Assembly (NCBI RefSeq): GCF_014656135.1
Contig: NZ_BNBV01000012.1
Span: forward strand, 62,001-126,000
Direction of reading: 5' to 3'
Origin: Streptomyces thermodiastaticus
GTDB lineage: Bacteria; Actinomycetota; Actinomycetes; Streptomycetales; Streptomycetaceae
Length of the DNA: 64,000 nt
The notes beneath the pieces were generated by a model, which was not told the DNA's origin, searched no databases, and was given only the letters and a program-made list of their open reading frames with translations. Positions within the stretch are counted from its first letter, which is position 1. Each line of letters opens with the position of its first letter. Positions 61,600-64,000 of the stretch are shown in pieces. A program made the position numbers and the translations under genes.

Positions 61600-62601
61600 T
61601 CAGAGGCGTCCGACGTGCCCCCTGGGCATGCGTGGCGCCCTGCGCGGCGGCACCTGTCCGCTCAGCAGGATCAGCCGGGCCGCCCGGTGCCGCTGCCCGG
61701 CGTACGGCTGCAGCAGGCGCAGCATCTCGGCGTCGTCCGCGTGCCGGTTCCCGGCCAGCGCGTATCCGACGATCCCCGGCAGATGCAGGTCGCCGGTCGT
61801 CACCTCGTCCGGCGCCCCGTGACTGCGCTGCACGGTCTCCGCCGACGTCCACGGCCCGATCCCGGACACCGCCTCCAGCCGCTGCCGTGCCGCCGCCGGG
61901 GACATCCCCGCCGCCTCCTCCAGCCGTGCCGCGACCCGTACCGCCCGCAGCACTGTGGAGGCGCGTTTGTCGTCGACCCCGGCGCGGCGCCACTCCCAGG
62001 ACGGGATCAGCGCCCAGGTGCGCGGCGCCGGCATCACGTACATCCGCGCGGGCACCGGACCGGGCGCCGGCTCGCCGAACCTTTGCACCAGCGTGCGCCA
62101 CGCCGCGTACGCCTCGACCGTGGTGACCTTCTGCTCCAGCACCGTCGGGATCAGCGACTCCAGCACCAGCCCGGTCCGCGTCAGCCGCAGCCCGGGACGC
62201 CGGTGCCGGGTCAGCGCGAGCAGCCGGTGCCGGGGCCGGAACGCCGACGGGTCGTCGGCGGCGCCGAGCAGTTCGGGCAGCTGTTCCAGCAGCCACTCGG
62301 CGCCCGGCCCCCACGCCTGGCCCCTCACCGCGCCGCCGTGCGCGGTCACCCGGAGCGTCGCGGGGCCCAGCGGTGTACGGCTGGCCCGCCACACGGAGCC
62401 GTCGGGCAGGGCACGGAAGGTCGGGTCGCCCGGGCCGCGCCGCAGCGGACCGAGCACCAGGCGCAGATCCAGCGGGCCCTCGGGCGCCCAAAGGCGCTCC
62501 CGCCCCGGGGCGGCCGCCTGCCGCGGCACACCCGCGGGCACGACGGCACGCCCGCCGCGCACCGTGGTGCCGGCGGGCCGCGGAGCGAATCGTCCTGCCA
62601 C
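61600..62601 (-). CDS. DNA-3-methyladenine glycosylase II (AlkA-like)
   Basis: A 333-residue base-excision glycosylase of the HhH-GPD superfamily. The helix-hairpin-helix VSGIGPWTSAETVQRS lies near 245-260. The catalytic aspartate is in VTTGDLHLPGIVGYALAG (about residue 267). The N-terminal ~150 residues form the usual beta-domain-like part (LRVTAHGGAVRGQAWGPGA). No Ada domain or iron-sulfur cysteines are present. The start at 62601 is used; an overlapping frame is a shadow. It is near FbiB but functionally unrelated. Confidence 0.87.
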   Translation of the reverse strand: MAGRFAPRPAGTTVRGGRAVVPAGVPRQAAAPGRERLWAPEGPLDLRLVLGPLRRGPGDPTFRALPDGSVWRASRTPLGPATLRVTAHGGAVRGQAWGPGAEWLLEQLPELLGAADDPSAFRPRHRLLALTRHRRPGLRLTRTGLVLESLIPTVLEQKVTTVEAYAAWRTLVQRFGEPAPGPVPARMYVMPAPRTWALIPSWEWRRAGVDDKRASTVLRAVRVAARLEEAAGMSPAAARQRLEAVSGIGPWTSAETVQRSHGAPDEVTTGDLHLPGIVGYALAGNRHADDAEMLRLLQPYAGQRHRAARLILLSGQVPPRRAPRMPRGHVGRL

Positions 62602-62617
62602 GGACGACGAGCCTAGG

Positions 62618-62649
62618 CGGTCCGGCGTCCCGGGCGGGCCGCCGGACCG
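62618..62649. terminator. Hairpin between FbiB and AlkA genes
   Basis: CGGTCCGGC (62618-62626) pairs with GCCGGACCG (62641-62649), 50 bases after the fbiB stop codon. Confidence 0.6.
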
Positions 62650-62698
62650 TGCCCGGCCGGCCGGCGTGCCTCACCGAGAACCCGGCGGGCGGCCGCCC

Positions 62699-63979
62699 TC
62701 AGCGCACCTCGATGAACGCGGACGCCTGCCGCTCCGGCCGCGGCCTGGGCTCCTCGGCCGGATGCCCGACGGCGACGGCACCCATCGGATCCCACTCCTG
62801 CGGCAGACCCAGCACCTCGCGCACCACGTCCCGGCAGAACATCGTCGACGACACCCACGCCGAGCCGAGCCGCTCCCCGGCGAGCGCCACCAGGAAATTC
62901 TGCACCCCGGCCCCGGCGGCCACCACGAACATCTCCCGCTCGGCGGCATCGCGCCGCGCATCGCCGTAGGTGTGCGCACCGTCCATGACCAGGCAGGGCA
63001 CCACCAGGTACGGGGCGTTGCGCAGCACGTCGCCGCGGCGGATGCGTTTCGCGATGGACTCCTCGCTCTTGCCGTCCCGCCTGAGGTCCGCGATCCAGGC
63101 CTCGCGCATGGCGTCCAGCAGCCGGGTCCGCGTCGCGGCGGACTCCAGCAGCACGAACCGCCACGGCGTGGTGTGGTGCGGGGCGGGCGCCGTGACCGCC
63201 GCCGCCACCGCGCGTCGTACGGCGCCGGGATCGACGGGCTCGTCGGTGAAGGCCCGCACGGTGCGCCGCTGGGTCACCGCCTCCCGGACGGCCTCGGAGG
63301 TGCCGAGCCGGAACATGTCGTCGTGTGCGCCGCGCACCAGGGCCCGGGCGCCCGGACCGTCCTCGGCGCTCACCAGATGCCCCAGCCCGCGCACCACGGC
63401 CACCGGCAGCCCGGCCGCCTTGCCCTTGACCAGGTCGCCGGCGGCGGCGAGTTCGTCGGCGGTGGCGACCACGGTGGCCTGGAGCGGGTTGCCGTGCGCG
63501 TCCGTGCCGCCGCGCAGGTCGTCCAGGACGCGGAGCCCGGCGGCGCCGATCGCGACGTCGGTGAGCCCGACCCGCCACGGGCGGCCGAAGGTGTCGGTGA
63601 CGACGACCGCGACGTCGACGCCGAGGGCCTCGCGCAGGCCGTCCCGGATGGCGCGTGCGGAGGCGTCCGGGTCCTCGGGCAGCAGCAGCACGGTGCCGGG
63701 GGCGGTGTTGGAGGCGTCGACGCCGGCGGCGGCCATGACCAGCCCCTGCCGGTTCTCCACAATGCGCAGCGGCCCGCGCCGGGCCACCACCCGGACCGTC
63801 TCGGCGTCGATGGCGGCCTCCCGGTCGGCCGCCCGCAGCACGCGTCCCTCCGCCTTGGAGACGATCTTCGAGGTGACCAGCAGCACGTCACCGTCCGCGA
63901 GGCCGGGTTCCGCCTCGGCGATCAGCTTGGCCAGGTCCGCGCCCGGGGCGACCTCCGGTATCCCGGACACGGCCCACAC
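62699..63979 (-). CDS. fbiB: Coenzyme F420-0:L-glutamate ligase, bifunctional FbiB
   Basis: A 426-residue bifunctional enzyme of coenzyme F420 synthesis. The N-terminal CofE-like domain (1-245) adds the glutamate tail with [38 protein letters not shown] and [21 protein letters not shown] (in parts). The C-terminal FMN nitroreductase-like domain (about 250-426) reduces dehydro-F420-0: [39 protein letters not shown] and [20 protein letters not shown]. Both halves are whole. ATG 63979 is used. Upstream, beyond the window, cofD/fbiA would be expected in the same operon. Confidence 0.95.
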   Translation of the reverse strand: MWAVSGIPEVAPGADLAKLIAEAEPGLADGDVLLVTSKIVSKAEGRVLRAADREAAIDAETVRVVARRGPLRIVENRQGLVMAAAGVDASNTAPGTVLLLPEDPDASARAIRDGLREALGVDVAVVVTDTFGRPWRVGLTDVAIGAAGLRVLDDLRGGTDAHGNPLQATVVATADELAAAGDLVKGKAAGLPVAVVRGLGHLVSAEDGPGARALVRGAHDDMFRLGTSEAVREAVTQRRTVRAFTDEPVDPGAVRRAVAAAVTAPAPHHTTPWRFVLLESAATRTRLLDAMREAWIADLRRDGKSEESIAKRIRRGDVLRNAPYLVVPCLVMDGAHTYGDARRDAAEREMFVVAAGAGVQNFLVALAGERLGSAWVSSTMFCRDVVREVLGLPQEWDPMGAVAVGHPAEEPRPRPERQASAFIEVR

Positions 63980-64000
63980 CTGGTAGGCGGGCGCACCGCC

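Overview
The window is about 72% G+C chromosomal DNA from a Streptomyces-type actinomycete. Three things support this. Codon third positions are almost all G or C. The gene order enolase, ftsB-like, DUF501, ppx, ndh is actinobacterial. A tRNA-Leu with anticodon UAA sits at 10770-10852; in Streptomyces this is bldA, the tRNA that reads the rare TTA codon and gates development and secondary metabolism. Most of the window is conserved core; three short accessory patches interrupt it.

Layout. 1-2.8 kb: enolase 3' end, FtsB/DivIC-like division protein, DUF501, exopolyphosphatase. 2.8-3.4 kb: a RelE/YefM-type toxin-antitoxin pair. 3.4-10.4 kb: type II NADH dehydrogenase with a Rex-like operator upstream, cyclopropane-fatty-acid synthase, and a two-gene ABC transporter. 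10.4-16 kb: bldA followed by an accessory island. The island holds a frameshifted tyrosine integrase, a gutted glycosyltransferase, a TTA-containing MFS exporter with a MerR-type promoter, and a broken hypothetical gene. 16-28.6 kb: 4-hydroxybenzoate hydroxylase, a Bax-inhibitor-like membrane protein, small unknowns, thiolase, SGNH hydrolase, cystathionine beta-synthase, an RpiR regulator and a decarboxylase of the LysA fold. 28.7-34.2 kb: a histidine-utilisation operon (hutU, an M20 amidohydrolase, hutF, hutI) behind a promoter overlapped by an inverted repeat. 34.3-36.8 kb: a SigB/F-type sigma factor divergent from a STAS antagonist and an HATPase anti-sigma factor.

37-47.7 kb: peptide transporter, a small ORF, a two-component system with tandem repeats between its genes, GtrA, purK-purE, dipeptidase, UDP-glucose dehydrogenase and acyl-CoA dehydrogenase. 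47.8-48.9 kb: a doubly frameshifted hypothetical gene and a cysteine-rich copper-storage-like protein. 49-61.6 kb: a cell-envelope district with four LytR-CpsA-Psr proteins, a membrane glycosyltransferase, a thioesterase, a TIGR03089 protein, a secreted PGRP-type amidase and a sugar-nucleotide pyrophosphorylase. 61.6-64 kb: an AlkA-type DNA glycosylase and FbiB of coenzyme F420 synthesis.

Themes. Redox and lipid supply lie around ndh/cfa. Histidine is degraded by the formylglutamate route. Envelope glycopolymers are made and attached at 41-61 kb. Frameshifts occur only in accessory genes and never in the core genes, so they look like real decay rather than poor sequence.
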